A DNA stretch of 56,796 bases, taken from assembly GCA_023458755.1 (NCBI GenBank), contig JAEWYE010000053.1, forward strand, positions 1-56,796, written 5' to 3'. Origin of the DNA: Bacillota bacterium (GTDB taxonomy: Bacteria; Bacillota; Clostridia; Oscillospirales; Acutalibacteraceae). Shown here one piece after another: positions 41,355-49,080 of this stretch (its first letter is position 1; every line of letters starts with the position of its first letter). Below the pieces are notes generated by a model that saw only the letters and a program-made list of their open reading frames with translations, had not been told where the DNA came from and made no database searches. Both the position numbers and the translations under genes were made by a program.

Positions 41355-44300
41355 TTATTTTAAAATCTCCAGCAGTTCTTCCTGCGAAAGTGACGTGATC
41401 GAAACATTGCCCTCCGAAAGAATGCTGTCCGCTAAATCGCGCTTTGTTTCCTGCAGCTCCATGATTTTTTCCTCAATGCTGTCTTTAGCAATCAGCTTGT
41501 AAACATTCACCACGTTTTTCTGCCCGATTCGGTGCGCACGGTCGGTAGCCTGATTTTGTGCCGCGATATTCCACCACGGGTCATAGTGGATGACGATGTC
41601 GGCAGCAGTGAGGTTTAGTCCTGTGCCGCCCGCTTTAAGCGAAATTAAAAAGACGGGCACGTCATTTTTGTTAAAATCAGAGACCAAATCGATGCGTTTT
41701 TCCTTGCTCGTGGCGCCGGTTAAGCAATAATAACCGATACCCTCTTGATCGAGACGCTTTTGCAGGATTTCGAGCATAGAGGTAAACTGGGAAAACAGCA
41801 GTACCTTGTGCCCGCCGTTTATCGCGTTTTGCAGCAGCTCCATGCAGGTTTCCAGCTTTGCGGAGCCGTGGGTATAGTTCTCGTAACAAAGCTGCGGGTC
41901 ACAGCAGATTTGGCGCAGACGGGTAAGCTCGGCCAGAATCTGGATTTTTCCGGTATTAAATTCATTTTTGGACTGTTTGCCGATACTGTCTTTCAGCCGC
42001 TTTACATTGGCGGCGTACAGCTTTTTCTGCTCGCCCTCCATGTGGGCGTAAATCGAATTTTCCAGTTTGTCCGGCAGTTCCTTCAGCACATCGCTTTTCA
42101 GCCTGCGCAGGATGAACGGAGCAATCATGCGGTGCAGCCGCTGCTGTGCGATTTCATCCTGATTGCGTACAATGGGGGTTTCCATGTCCTTTTTGAATTT
42201 GGAATAGCTGTATAAAAAGTCCGGCATTAAAAAATCGAAAATACTCCAAAGTTCGCTTAAACGGTTTTGAATCGGTGTTCCGGTCAGGGCAAAGCGGGAA
42301 TCAGAGTTGATTTGCTTTACCGCTTTTGCGCTTTGTGTAGAATGATTTTTAATAAACTGCGCTTCGTCAAGAATCTGGTATTTGAATTTCAGCGGGACAT
42401 AAGTTTCCACATCCCGCTTCAAAAGGTCATAGGAGGTAACCAAAACATCATAGTTCGAATTGCTTTTCAGAATATCCTTTCGCACAGCCGCGCTGCCTGC
42501 CACCACCGCCACAGTAAGCTGCGGGGCAAAACGGCGGATTTCGCTTTCCCAGTTGTAAACAAGAGAAGCGGGGCACACCACTAACGAGGGCTGTGGATTG
42601 CTTTCCTTTTGTGATACGAAAAGCGCAATTACCTGCAAAGTCTTTCCAAGTCCCATGTCGTCGGCGAGAATTCCGCCGAATCCGTATGTGTCCATTGTTT
42701 TCAGCCAGCGGAATCCGGTTTTCTGGTAGGGGCGCAGCACGGTTTGCAGGGAGTCGGGAACCTCAAAATCGCTGTCCTCAACCGCCTTCATATTGCGAAT
42801 CAGCGACTTGAACTTGTTATCTCGGTGGAAAGAACCCCCCTCATTGCTGTGCAGAATGCCGTCCAAATAAAGGGCACGCTGCTTGGGCAGGGTAATACTC
42901 TTGCTTTGCAGGTCTTTGCCCGACAGGTGAAGTCCGTCCGCAAGCTCGGAAATCACGGACAGCGAATTGTCTTCAATTTGGACAAAATCACCGTTTTTCA
43001 GGCGGTGATATTTTTTGCGCAGCTTATAGCTGTGCAGCAGCGCGGTCAGCTCTGCAAAGTCGAGAATAGTGGAATCGATATCGAGTTTCAGCAAGTCGCT
43101 TTGCAGGGATACCCCCACCGATATCTTGGGCGTAGGTGCAATGCTCAGTCGTTTGAATTTTTCCGAAGCGTACACGTCCCCAAGCTCCATCAGTTCCGAA
43201 ACGCCGGTTTCCAGCAGGCGGTAAATTGCCTCGTCGTCATTTGTGATAATCAGGGAATGATGTTGGGTATCCTGAACAGCAAAATACTTGTCCAGGGTTT
43301 TGGTCAGTCGGTATTCCGCGGCGGTGTCACGGTAGATGCCGGGCTTCACCACCCGGTCGATCGCGCTGAATTCGTAACTGCCGTAGGCTATTTTCGGCAG
43401 GCAGGTAATGCGGTTCCGTTCGGGGCAATCCAGATAGATTTGGATGCGAATCGGCGGGGGTACAAGCGCCTGTAGATCAAGTCCCTGACTTTCTATCTTC
43501 ACATAGGGGGAGATAGCAGGCAGAACGGTTGCACAGAAGGCCGGAATGTCCGCTTTGCCGATGGTCATATTCCGGTCGTCCGCCTCCGCGAATACCTGTA
43601 GAAACTCCTGCATGGCTTTTGTGAATGCTTCGTCGCATTGGAACAGAATACTGCCTTCCGGCTTATACACATAGCAGTTCCGTATGCCAAGCAGCAACAG
43701 AATTTTATTCATCGTCAGAATCGCGCCGTCCGCTCCGCGTTTCGCGATGGTAACGGTCAGCTCCGGATTTTGCCGGAGTAGGGTAACGGTATGGGAAGAA
43801 TCGTTTTCCGCCTGCAAATCGATTGTTTCGCCGCAGAGCAGATCGAAGAAGGTGTCAAGGTTTGTGGGCGTTAGGGTTAAAGTGCGGTAGTTTTCTTTAT
43901 GAAAGAAGTAGGGCGTTGCGTACGCGCTTTCCATCACATCTTCTTCCGCGGTTTTCGCTAGAATGAATTTCACCAGAGGAACGGAATCTTCGTGAAAGGC
44001 GCGGATGCTGTGCACAAAAGAGAGAGCTTTCCCATATTCCGCCTGCTCGCATTTTTGCACTGTCAACGCAAATTTATAAATATCTTTGATGATATAGCTG
44101 CGGCTTGTACCCAGCTTAAAGTCCACCTCTGCCATACCTTTTGTTAAGATAAGCCGAGGCTTTATCCGGACTTTTTCTTCTTCCTGAAACGTGAGGGTAT
44201 CGTTTACGGTCTGCTTGGTATAATTGCTGATGATTGCTTTCACAAGAGGATCGGTTCGCGCCGAAGTGGGTTCATATGGAACAGCGTTTACGTATTCAAG

Positions 44301-44603
44301 CAGTGTGGCGACAATGTGCTTGCAGATTCCGTCATACTGAAAATAGGCAGGGCAGTCGCAGTCCGCATCTACCAGTTCCCCCGTGTCATCATCGATTGTC
44401 ACGTCGACAATATAGGGGAGCAACGTACTGCCTTTCACTTTCGCGTGCAGGGTAGTCAAAAGGCTGTCATTAGGCTCATCCAAGTCCTCATTGCCTACTT
44501 CGGTGATTGTAACCCTGTCACTCAAATAGTACTGTTTGCCGCGGCGAAAAGTTTCGTCATAGCCTTTGCAAAAGCGGCGTATATCCTGTTCGGTCATTGA
44601 CAT
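41355..44603 (-). CDS. SWIM/SNF2-family helicase
   Basis: 1082 residues. The N-terminus has a SWIM zinc finger (CDCPAYF..DGICKHIVA, CxC and CxH near 88-105). The large middle part is the bacterial SNF2-associated region. The SNF2 ATPase core starts near 620: motif I DDMGLGKTLQ, motif II DEAQ, motif III LTGTPIQN, motif V SLKAGGTGLNL and motif VI ATDRAHRIGQ. It probably remodels DNA-protein or RNA polymerase complexes (compare RapA); the in vivo role is unclear. The start at 44603 follows AGGAGG by 8 nt. Confidence 0.93.
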   Translation of the reverse strand: MSMTEQDIRRFCKGYDETFRRGKQYYLSDRVTITEVGNEDLDEPNDSLLTTLHAKVKGSTLLPYIVDVTIDDDTGELVDADCDCPAYFQYDGICKHIVATLLEYVNAVPYEPTSARTDPLVKAIISNYTKQTVNDTLTFQEEEKVRIKPRLILTKGMAEVDFKLGTSRSYIIKDIYKFALTVQKCEQAEYGKALSFVHSIRAFHEDSVPLVKFILAKTAEEDVMESAYATPYFFHKENYRTLTLTPTNLDTFFDLLCGETIDLQAENDSSHTVTLLRQNPELTVTIAKRGADGAILTMNKILLLLGIRNCYVYKPEGSILFQCDEAFTKAMQEFLQVFAEADDRNMTIGKADIPAFCATVLPAISPYVKIESQGLDLQALVPPPIRIQIYLDCPERNRITCLPKIAYGSYEFSAIDRVVKPGIYRDTAAEYRLTKTLDKYFAVQDTQHHSLIITNDDEAIYRLLETGVSELMELGDVYASEKFKRLSIAPTPKISVGVSLQSDLLKLDIDSTILDFAELTALLHSYKLRKKYHRLKNGDFVQIEDNSLSVISELADGLHLSGKDLQSKSITLPKQRALYLDGILHSNEGGSFHRDNKFKSLIRNMKAVEDSDFEVPDSLQTVLRPYQKTGFRWLKTMDTYGFGGILADDMGLGKTLQVIALFVSQKESNPQPSLVVCPASLVYNWESEIRRFAPQLTVAVVAGSAAVRKDILKSNSNYDVLVTSYDLLKRDVETYVPLKFKYQILDEAQFIKNHSTQSAKAVKQINSDSRFALTGTPIQNRLSELWSIFDFLMPDFLYSYSKFKKDMETPIVRNQDEIAQQRLHRMIAPFILRRLKSDVLKELPDKLENSIYAHMEGEQKKLYAANVKRLKDSIGKQSKNEFNTGKIQILAELTRLRQICCDPQLCYENYTHGSAKLETCMELLQNAINGGHKVLLFSQFTSMLEILQKRLDQEGIGYYCLTGATSKEKRIDLVSDFNKNDVPVFLISLKAGGTGLNLTAADIVIHYDPWWNIAAQNQATDRAHRIGQKNVVNVYKLIAKDSIEEKIMELQETKRDLADSILSEGNVSITSLSQEELLEILK

Positions 44604-44713
44604 TGCGGGCCCTCCTGTGCGTTTCGGTATCCTTTTATTATACCACACATGAAGAAAGTTCGTACATAAAAACAATCGATATTTTTTATACGGCGGGAAA
44701 AAACAGCTGGGAC

Positions 44714-44742
44714 TTGAAAGATACGGAAAAATAGCATATAAT
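44714..44742 (+). promoter_or_regulatory. Promoter of tRNA-Arg (and probably queT)
   Basis: TTGAAA (44714-44719), a 17-nt spacer and TATAAT (44737-44742), 34 nt before the mature tRNA 5' end. No other plus-strand promoter is seen before queT. Confidence 0.85.
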
Positions 44743-44775
44743 ATCATTCGGCGTTCAAAATGAATTGCCTCTTAT

Positions 44776-44852
44776 CCGCCCGTAGCGAAGTTGGATATCG
44801 CAACAGATTCCGAATCTGGAGGCCGAGGGTTCAAATCCCCCCGGGCGGACCA
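44776..44852 (+). tRNA. tRNA-Arg (anticodon CCG)
   Basis: A 7-bp acceptor stem (CCGCCCG with CGGGCGG), T8-A9, D-arm GCGA/TCGC, anticodon loop TTCCGAA giving CCG (decodes CGG), T-loop TTCAAAT, A73 and encoded CCA at 44850-44852. Two mismatches are visible: A27-G43 in the anticodon stem and A50-C64 in the T stem. Confidence 0.93.
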
Positions 44853-44853
44853 A

Positions 44854-44896
44854 TGGTCAGTTCGCAAAATCCTGACCTTAAATAAAACTACGGAGG
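44854..44896 (+). promoter_or_regulatory. preQ1-I riboswitch upstream of queT
   Basis: GGTCAG/CTGACC stem (44855-44860 with 44872-44877), a TTCGC loop, then the A-rich strand AAATAAAACTA and CGGAGG. TTCG (44861-44864) can pair with CGGA (44891-44894) in the H-type pseudoknot, which would hide the Shine-Dalgarno, so preQ1 should block translation. The order and spacing match class I preQ1 riboswitches. It starts only 1 nt after the tRNA CCA end. Confidence 0.78.
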
Positions 44897-44903
44897 AATT
44901 CTC

Positions 44904-45449
44904 ATGAAAATTGAATCATCTAAGCGTGTCCGCTATTTGGTACAGGGTGCAATGATCGCGGCTCTGTATGCAGTGCTTACCATGCTTGCCGCCTCGTTGG
45001 GCTGGGCTTATGGCCCAGTGCAGTTCCGCTTTTCCGAAGCGTTAACCATTTTGCCGATTTTTACACCCGCGGCGATACCCGGTTTGGCAATTGGCTGTTT
45101 CCTTTCAAATTTAGGGAGCCAGTTCGGAATTGTGGATTGGATTTTCGGTACGCTGGCAACATTACTTGCTGCGGTATTTACGCGTATGCTGTGCAGGGTT
45201 CGGGTGAAAGATATCCCAATTCTCGCACCGCTTCCGCCGATTCTCTGCAACGCGGTGATTGTGGGCATTGAAATTGCCTGTATGCCGACAAATGTGTTTG
45301 CATGGCATAACTTTTCTTTAGCGGGATTTTGGTCCGCCGCGCTTTCAGTAGGAGCAGGCGAACTGGTTATTTGTTATGGCCTTGGCCTGCCGCTTGCCAT
45401 AGCACTGCAAAAAACAGGAGTGGCAAAACGGATTTTTTCATTTATCTGA
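44904..45449 (+). CDS. queT: Queuosine-precursor transporter QueT (ECF S-component)
   Basis: 181 residues with five to six membrane helices. The N-terminal QGAMIAALYAVLTMLA, then GPVQFRFSEALTILPIFTPAAIPGLAIGCFLSNL, are characteristic of the QueT family that imports preQ0/preQ1 with the ECF module; ecfA1-A2-T at 9.2-11.9 kb could supply the energising subunits. Controlled by the preQ1-I riboswitch directly upstream. Start ATG 44904, 7 nt after CGGAGG. Confidence 0.93.
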   Translation: MKIESSKRVRYLVQGAMIAALYAVLTMLAASLGWAYGPVQFRFSEALTILPIFTPAAIPGLAIGCFLSNLGSQFGIVDWIFGTLATLLAAVFTRMLCRVRVKDIPILAPLPPILCNAVIVGIEIACMPTNVFAWHNFSLAGFWSAALSVGAGELVICYGLGLPLAIALQKTGVAKRIFSFI

Positions 45450-45470
45450 ACAAATTCATACATAAAACAG

Positions 45471-45508
45471 AGCACCGATGTACGAAGCGAAGTACATCGG
45501 TGCTTTAT
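45471..45508. terminator. Bidirectional terminator between queT and the GGDEF-EAL gene
   Basis: A 13-bp stem with perfect arms (45471-45483 with 45492-45504) and an 8-nt loop; TTTATCA follows on the plus strand. Confidence 0.8.
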
Positions 45509-45525
45509 CATATCTGAATTGGATT

Positions 45526-47055
45526 TTATTTCGCGAAAACATCGGTCAGCAGAATGTTCTTGTGGGTAGGGGTTCCGAATACGAAGGCTTCCAAAGCGGA
45601 TTTCGGCATTGGCTGTGTATAGTAGAATCCCTGTGCAATATCGCAGCCGATACCGGTTAAAAAGTCAACTTCTTCCTGCGTTTCTACGCATTCCGCAATA
45701 ACCGGAAAGTTCAGTGATTTTGCAAGGTCTATCATGGTTTTCATGGTATTCTGTTTCTGTGGCGTTAAGTCACCTAAAAAAGTGCGGCTGAGCTTCAGTA
45801 CGTCAAATTTCAGGGTTTCCAATGTGCTGATGGAGGAATATCCGGTACCAAAATCAGAAAGTGCCACTTTTATGCCAATTTCTTTTAATTGTTCAATCAT
45901 ATCGCGGATAAAGGTAAGGTCATCTACGGTAGAAGCTTCCGTGAGTTCAATTTCAATCTGGCTGGGATCAATGTTGTATTTTGTCATGGTGTCCCGCAGA
46001 AATCCGATCAAATTCGTCTGGTAAAGCTCCACACGCGAAAGATTGACCGAAACATGCATACGCCGGTTGCGTTTCTGCCAGTCTTGCAAGTCGCGGCAGA
46101 CCTGTTCAAAGGCAAACCGCCCGATCAGGTAAATCAATCCCGACTTTTCCGCAATCGGAATAAAATACGAAGGGCTGATAAATCCTTTTTTCGGATGTTT
46201 CCAGCGCAGCAGCGCTTCCATTCCCACGATTTCTCCGGTTTTAAAGGAAAGCTGCGGCTGATAGTAAATTTGAAGCTCGTGACGGTCGAGCGCACATTCC
46301 AAATCCGCCTGTGTTTGGGCTTCTTCGGTTGCCAGTCCCTGCAGGTTCTGGTCAAAGTAGGCAAATTGGATGTTATCATTCTTTTTCACCATCTTGCGGG
46401 TTAAGCTTGCACCGTCCACACAAGTGCGGATATCGGTCTTAGCGTCGGCGGAAATATAGATTCCAAAACTGGGCTTCAAATTAATATACAATCCCGCTAT
46501 GCAGATGTTGCCCATCTGCTCATTGATAGTCTGAATTAAAAGCTTTAAACTGTTGTCTCCCCGTTTTGCCTTGAGAAAGACAAGAAAGGTATCGGCTGCC
46601 ATTCGGCAATAAATTCCGTCGTTGCCAAGCGCCTTTTTCAGTGAATCCGCAATATAAATTAACGCTTTATCACCAAACGCATAACCGAATGTATCGTTAA
46701 TCATTCGAAAATGGTCAATGTCAAAGGAAATGACGGCAAAGGAAGCGTTCGGTTCCGCCTTCCTTGTTTCGTCACAGTCCAAACAGAATTTTTGATAATT
46801 GCGGGTGCCGGTAAGGGAATCCCGATATGCAAGGTCATAAAGGCTTTGTGTTCGTTTTGCGGTCCTTCTTATATACAGCAAAAACACTAGAATCAGTATG
46901 GCCAGCAAATCCGCACAGACAATCAGCTCGATGGTCAGCACGCGGTTCACGTCACTTAAAGATGTCGGTATCAGCATGCCGATCGCCAGTCCGGCAAGCA
47001 GGCAAACCACAGAAACACATACGATCGCTGCTTTTGCCGCCGATGATTTCTTCAT
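45526..47055 (-). CDS. Membrane GGDEF-EAL protein with degenerate active sites
   Basis: 509 residues. Two N-terminal membrane helices (about 8-30 and 38-60), GGDEF domain (about 75-235) and EAL domain (about 250-500). The GGDEF motif is replaced by AADTF, so cyclase activity is unlikely. The EAL domain keeps EALLRW, N in NLSR, E in ELTEAS and E in IAECVET, but the DDFGTG motif is SDFGTG and KxD is KLS, so phosphodiesterase activity is doubtful. It may be a c-di-GMP-binding or scaffolding protein. The start at 47055 has GGAGGGG 7 nt upstream. Confidence 0.9.
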   Translation of the reverse strand: MKKSSAAKAAIVCVSVVCLLAGLAIGMLIPTSLSDVNRVLTIELIVCADLLAILILVFLLYIRRTAKRTQSLYDLAYRDSLTGTRNYQKFCLDCDETRKAEPNASFAVISFDIDHFRMINDTFGYAFGDKALIYIADSLKKALGNDGIYCRMAADTFLVFLKAKRGDNSLKLLIQTINEQMGNICIAGLYINLKPSFGIYISADAKTDIRTCVDGASLTRKMVKKNDNIQFAYFDQNLQGLATEEAQTQADLECALDRHELQIYYQPQLSFKTGEIVGMEALLRWKHPKKGFISPSYFIPIAEKSGLIYLIGRFAFEQVCRDLQDWQKRNRRMHVSVNLSRVELYQTNLIGFLRDTMTKYNIDPSQIEIELTEASTVDDLTFIRDMIEQLKEIGIKVALSDFGTGYSSISTLETLKFDVLKLSRTFLGDLTPQKQNTMKTMIDLAKSLNFPVIAECVETQEEVDFLTGIGCDIAQGFYYTQPMPKSALEAFVFGTPTHKNILLTDVFAK

Positions 47056-47232
47056 ACATATCCCCTCCATAATATAACAGCTCTTATAATTAGAATACCA
47101 CAATTTTCTATTTTATTCAAGTAATATTACTCAAAAATATGCATAAAATAATAATAAGTTGTATAAAATCACTAGTTTTTAGTGGAATTAATGGACTAAG
47201 GTAACGCTTACTCAAAGCAGATTTCAAAAAAT

Positions 47233-47269
47233 AAAGCACCGATGAGTAAATTTTACTTACCGGTGCTTT
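47233..47269 (-). terminator. Terminator of the CorC/hemolysin-family gene
   Basis: AAAGCACCG/CGGTGCTTT arms plus an inner AGTAAA/TTTACT stem. The minus-strand tail is TATTTTTTG. Confidence 0.75.
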
Positions 47270-47304
47270 TCATTTCTATATGCAAAATAGATTAGATAGA
47301 CGGC

Positions 47305-48714
47305 CTACTTGGTTTCTTCTTCGTTGTTCGGCTGCTCTTCCAGTATGTTTTTCACTATCAGAAGTTTCGTAATGCGCCGATCTTCCACGTCCTCAACGGT
47401 AAGATCCAGATTCTCAAAGGTAACCGTCGGATGCTCACCCGGCTTTGGTATGCGGCCAAGCATTTCCACGACAAAACCGGCAATGGTGTCATAGTCGCCT
47501 TCCGGCAGTTCAATGCCGACAAGGTCCGATATTTCATCAATGGCGGTGGAACCGTCTACGGTAAACGCATTGTCGCTAACTTTATAGATTTCTTCTTCCT
47601 CATGGTCATATTCATCCTGAATATTGCCCACGATGGCTTCCAGCAAGTCTTCCATGGTAATGATGCCTTCGGTCCCGCCGTATTCATCCACAATGATGGC
47701 AATCTGAGTTTTGTGCTCGGTCATTTCCGAAAACAGCTCACTGCAATGCTTGCTTTCAGGAACAAAATAAGCGGCGCGCATGATATCGGTGATCTTTATG
47801 TCGTTGTTTACCTGGCTGCCCACGTATTTGAGCAGGTCCTTTACGTATACAACACCGAGAATGGTATCCAAATCCTCATGGTAAACCGGAATGCGGGAAT
47901 ATCCCTCCTGAATGGCAAGCTGCACCACGTCCTGAATGCTGCTGGTATCTTCCACCGCGGAAACATCGGTGCGGTGTGTCATGATTTCATTGATTGTGGT
48001 ATCGTTAAAATCAAAGATATTCGCAATCATGTCCTTGGCATTTTCTCCGATTACCCCTTTTTCTTCACCGGCATCCACCATCATCAGAATTTCTTCTTCC
48101 GTAACGGTTTCTTCCGAAGAATTCGGGTCAAACCCCAAAAGCTTCAGCACCACATTCGTAGAAAATGTTAAAAAGGAAATGAACGGGCTGAATGTCTTAG
48201 CGGTTCCGTTTAAAATGCCCACAAATTTAAAAGAAAGAGCTTCCGCTTTTTGCATGGCGATCTTTTTGGGAACCAGTTCGCCCAATACCAGCGAAAAATA
48301 CGACAGCAGCAGCGTGATGACAACAGTCGAAATGCCTGCCGCCACCGAGCGGCTGACCGGTAAAAAGGCGAGGTGATCCGCCAGTTGTTCCGAAAAACTC
48401 TGGGAAGCCACAGCGGATGATAAAAACCCGGAAATCGTAATGCCGATTTGGATGGTGGATAAAAACCGGCTGGAGCTTTTTGTGAGTTTTAATATGCTGG
48501 CGGCTTTCTTGTTTCCGTCTTCTGCCATTTTGCGTATCTTGTTGTCGTTCAGTGTGATAATCGCGATTTCAGAGGCGGAAAAAAATGCGTTCACTAAAAT
48601 TAACAGAAACAAAAGAAGTACCGATACGAACGAGTTCGGCTGAGTGATTGCCGCGGCAGGCTGCTGTGCGGACAGAAATGAAAAAATAAAGTTTCCCTCA
48701 GGTTCGGGAGGCAT
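47305..48714 (-). CDS. CNNM/CorC-type (hemolysin family) membrane protein
   Basis: 469 residues. Domains in order: DUF21/CNNM membrane domain (about 28-210, FSASEIAIITLN and ISGFLSSAVAS), a CBS pair (about 235-355, NEIMTHRTDV, KDLLKYV, IIVDEYGGTEGIITMEDLLEAIVG) and the CorC/HlyC domain (about 370-455). The family (YhdP/MpfA/CorC) is linked to magnesium export or resistance; haemolysin is a historic name. The start at 48714 has AAAGGGG 9 nt upstream and is preferred over 48774. Monocistronic, divergent from PFOR. Confidence 0.93.
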   Translation of the reverse strand: MPPEPEGNFIFSFLSAQQPAAAITQPNSFVSVLLLFLLILVNAFFSASEIAIITLNDNKIRKMAEDGNKKAASILKLTKSSSRFLSTIQIGITISGFLSSAVASQSFSEQLADHLAFLPVSRSVAAGISTVVITLLLSYFSLVLGELVPKKIAMQKAEALSFKFVGILNGTAKTFSPFISFLTFSTNVVLKLLGFDPNSSEETVTEEEILMMVDAGEEKGVIGENAKDMIANIFDFNDTTINEIMTHRTDVSAVEDTSSIQDVVQLAIQEGYSRIPVYHEDLDTILGVVYVKDLLKYVGSQVNNDIKITDIMRAAYFVPESKHCSELFSEMTEHKTQIAIIVDEYGGTEGIITMEDLLEAIVGNIQDEYDHEEEEIYKVSDNAFTVDGSTAIDEISDLVGIELPEGDYDTIAGFVVEMLGRIPKPGEHPTVTFENLDLTVEDVEDRRITKLLIVKNILEEQPNNEEETK

Positions 48715-48774
48715 GGAGTGTTCCCCTTTCAATTTATGAATCGTTGACTTAAAATATATAGTTCTATTCTTCAC

Positions 48775-49080
48775 TATTTTAGCTTATTATTCATTCATAT
48801 GTCAAATATCTTTTGCTATATGTGTGCTTTTCTTAGAAAGAGTATGCATGGAAAAAAATAAGATAGGCAATACTATAAAGCTTTCTATGCGGTGACATCG
48901 CCTGAAATGGCCCAAAAACGGATTTTTTCTGTCCACGGGAGAATCCGTAAGAAAATAAATGGGAAAGCCCCTTGTTTCGCCTTTCTTCTTAGGAGAAACG
49001 CGATATATTCAGATTGGTGCAGTTTTACCAAGCGCGGTACCAATCATAAATTCATCATCCTTAAAGGAGGAAAATAAAAA
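48775..49080 (+). promoter_or_regulatory. Structured leader upstream of PFOR
   Basis: No supported ORF. On the plus strand three hairpins follow each other: ACGGATT (48918-48924) with AATCCGT (48942-48948); GTTTC (48974-48978) with GAAAC (48995-48999); and ATTGGT (49013-49018), which can pair with either ACCAA (49027-49031) or ACCAAT (49039-49044), an apparent alternative. AAAGGAGG precedes the ATG. No known riboswitch motif was recognised and no clear promoter found. Confidence 0.4.

Noticed and set aside
48892..49077. 61-codon ORF in the PFOR leader
   Set aside because: No ribosome site, and its sequence coincides with the hairpins and the PFOR Shine-Dalgarno. A structured leader is the better reading.
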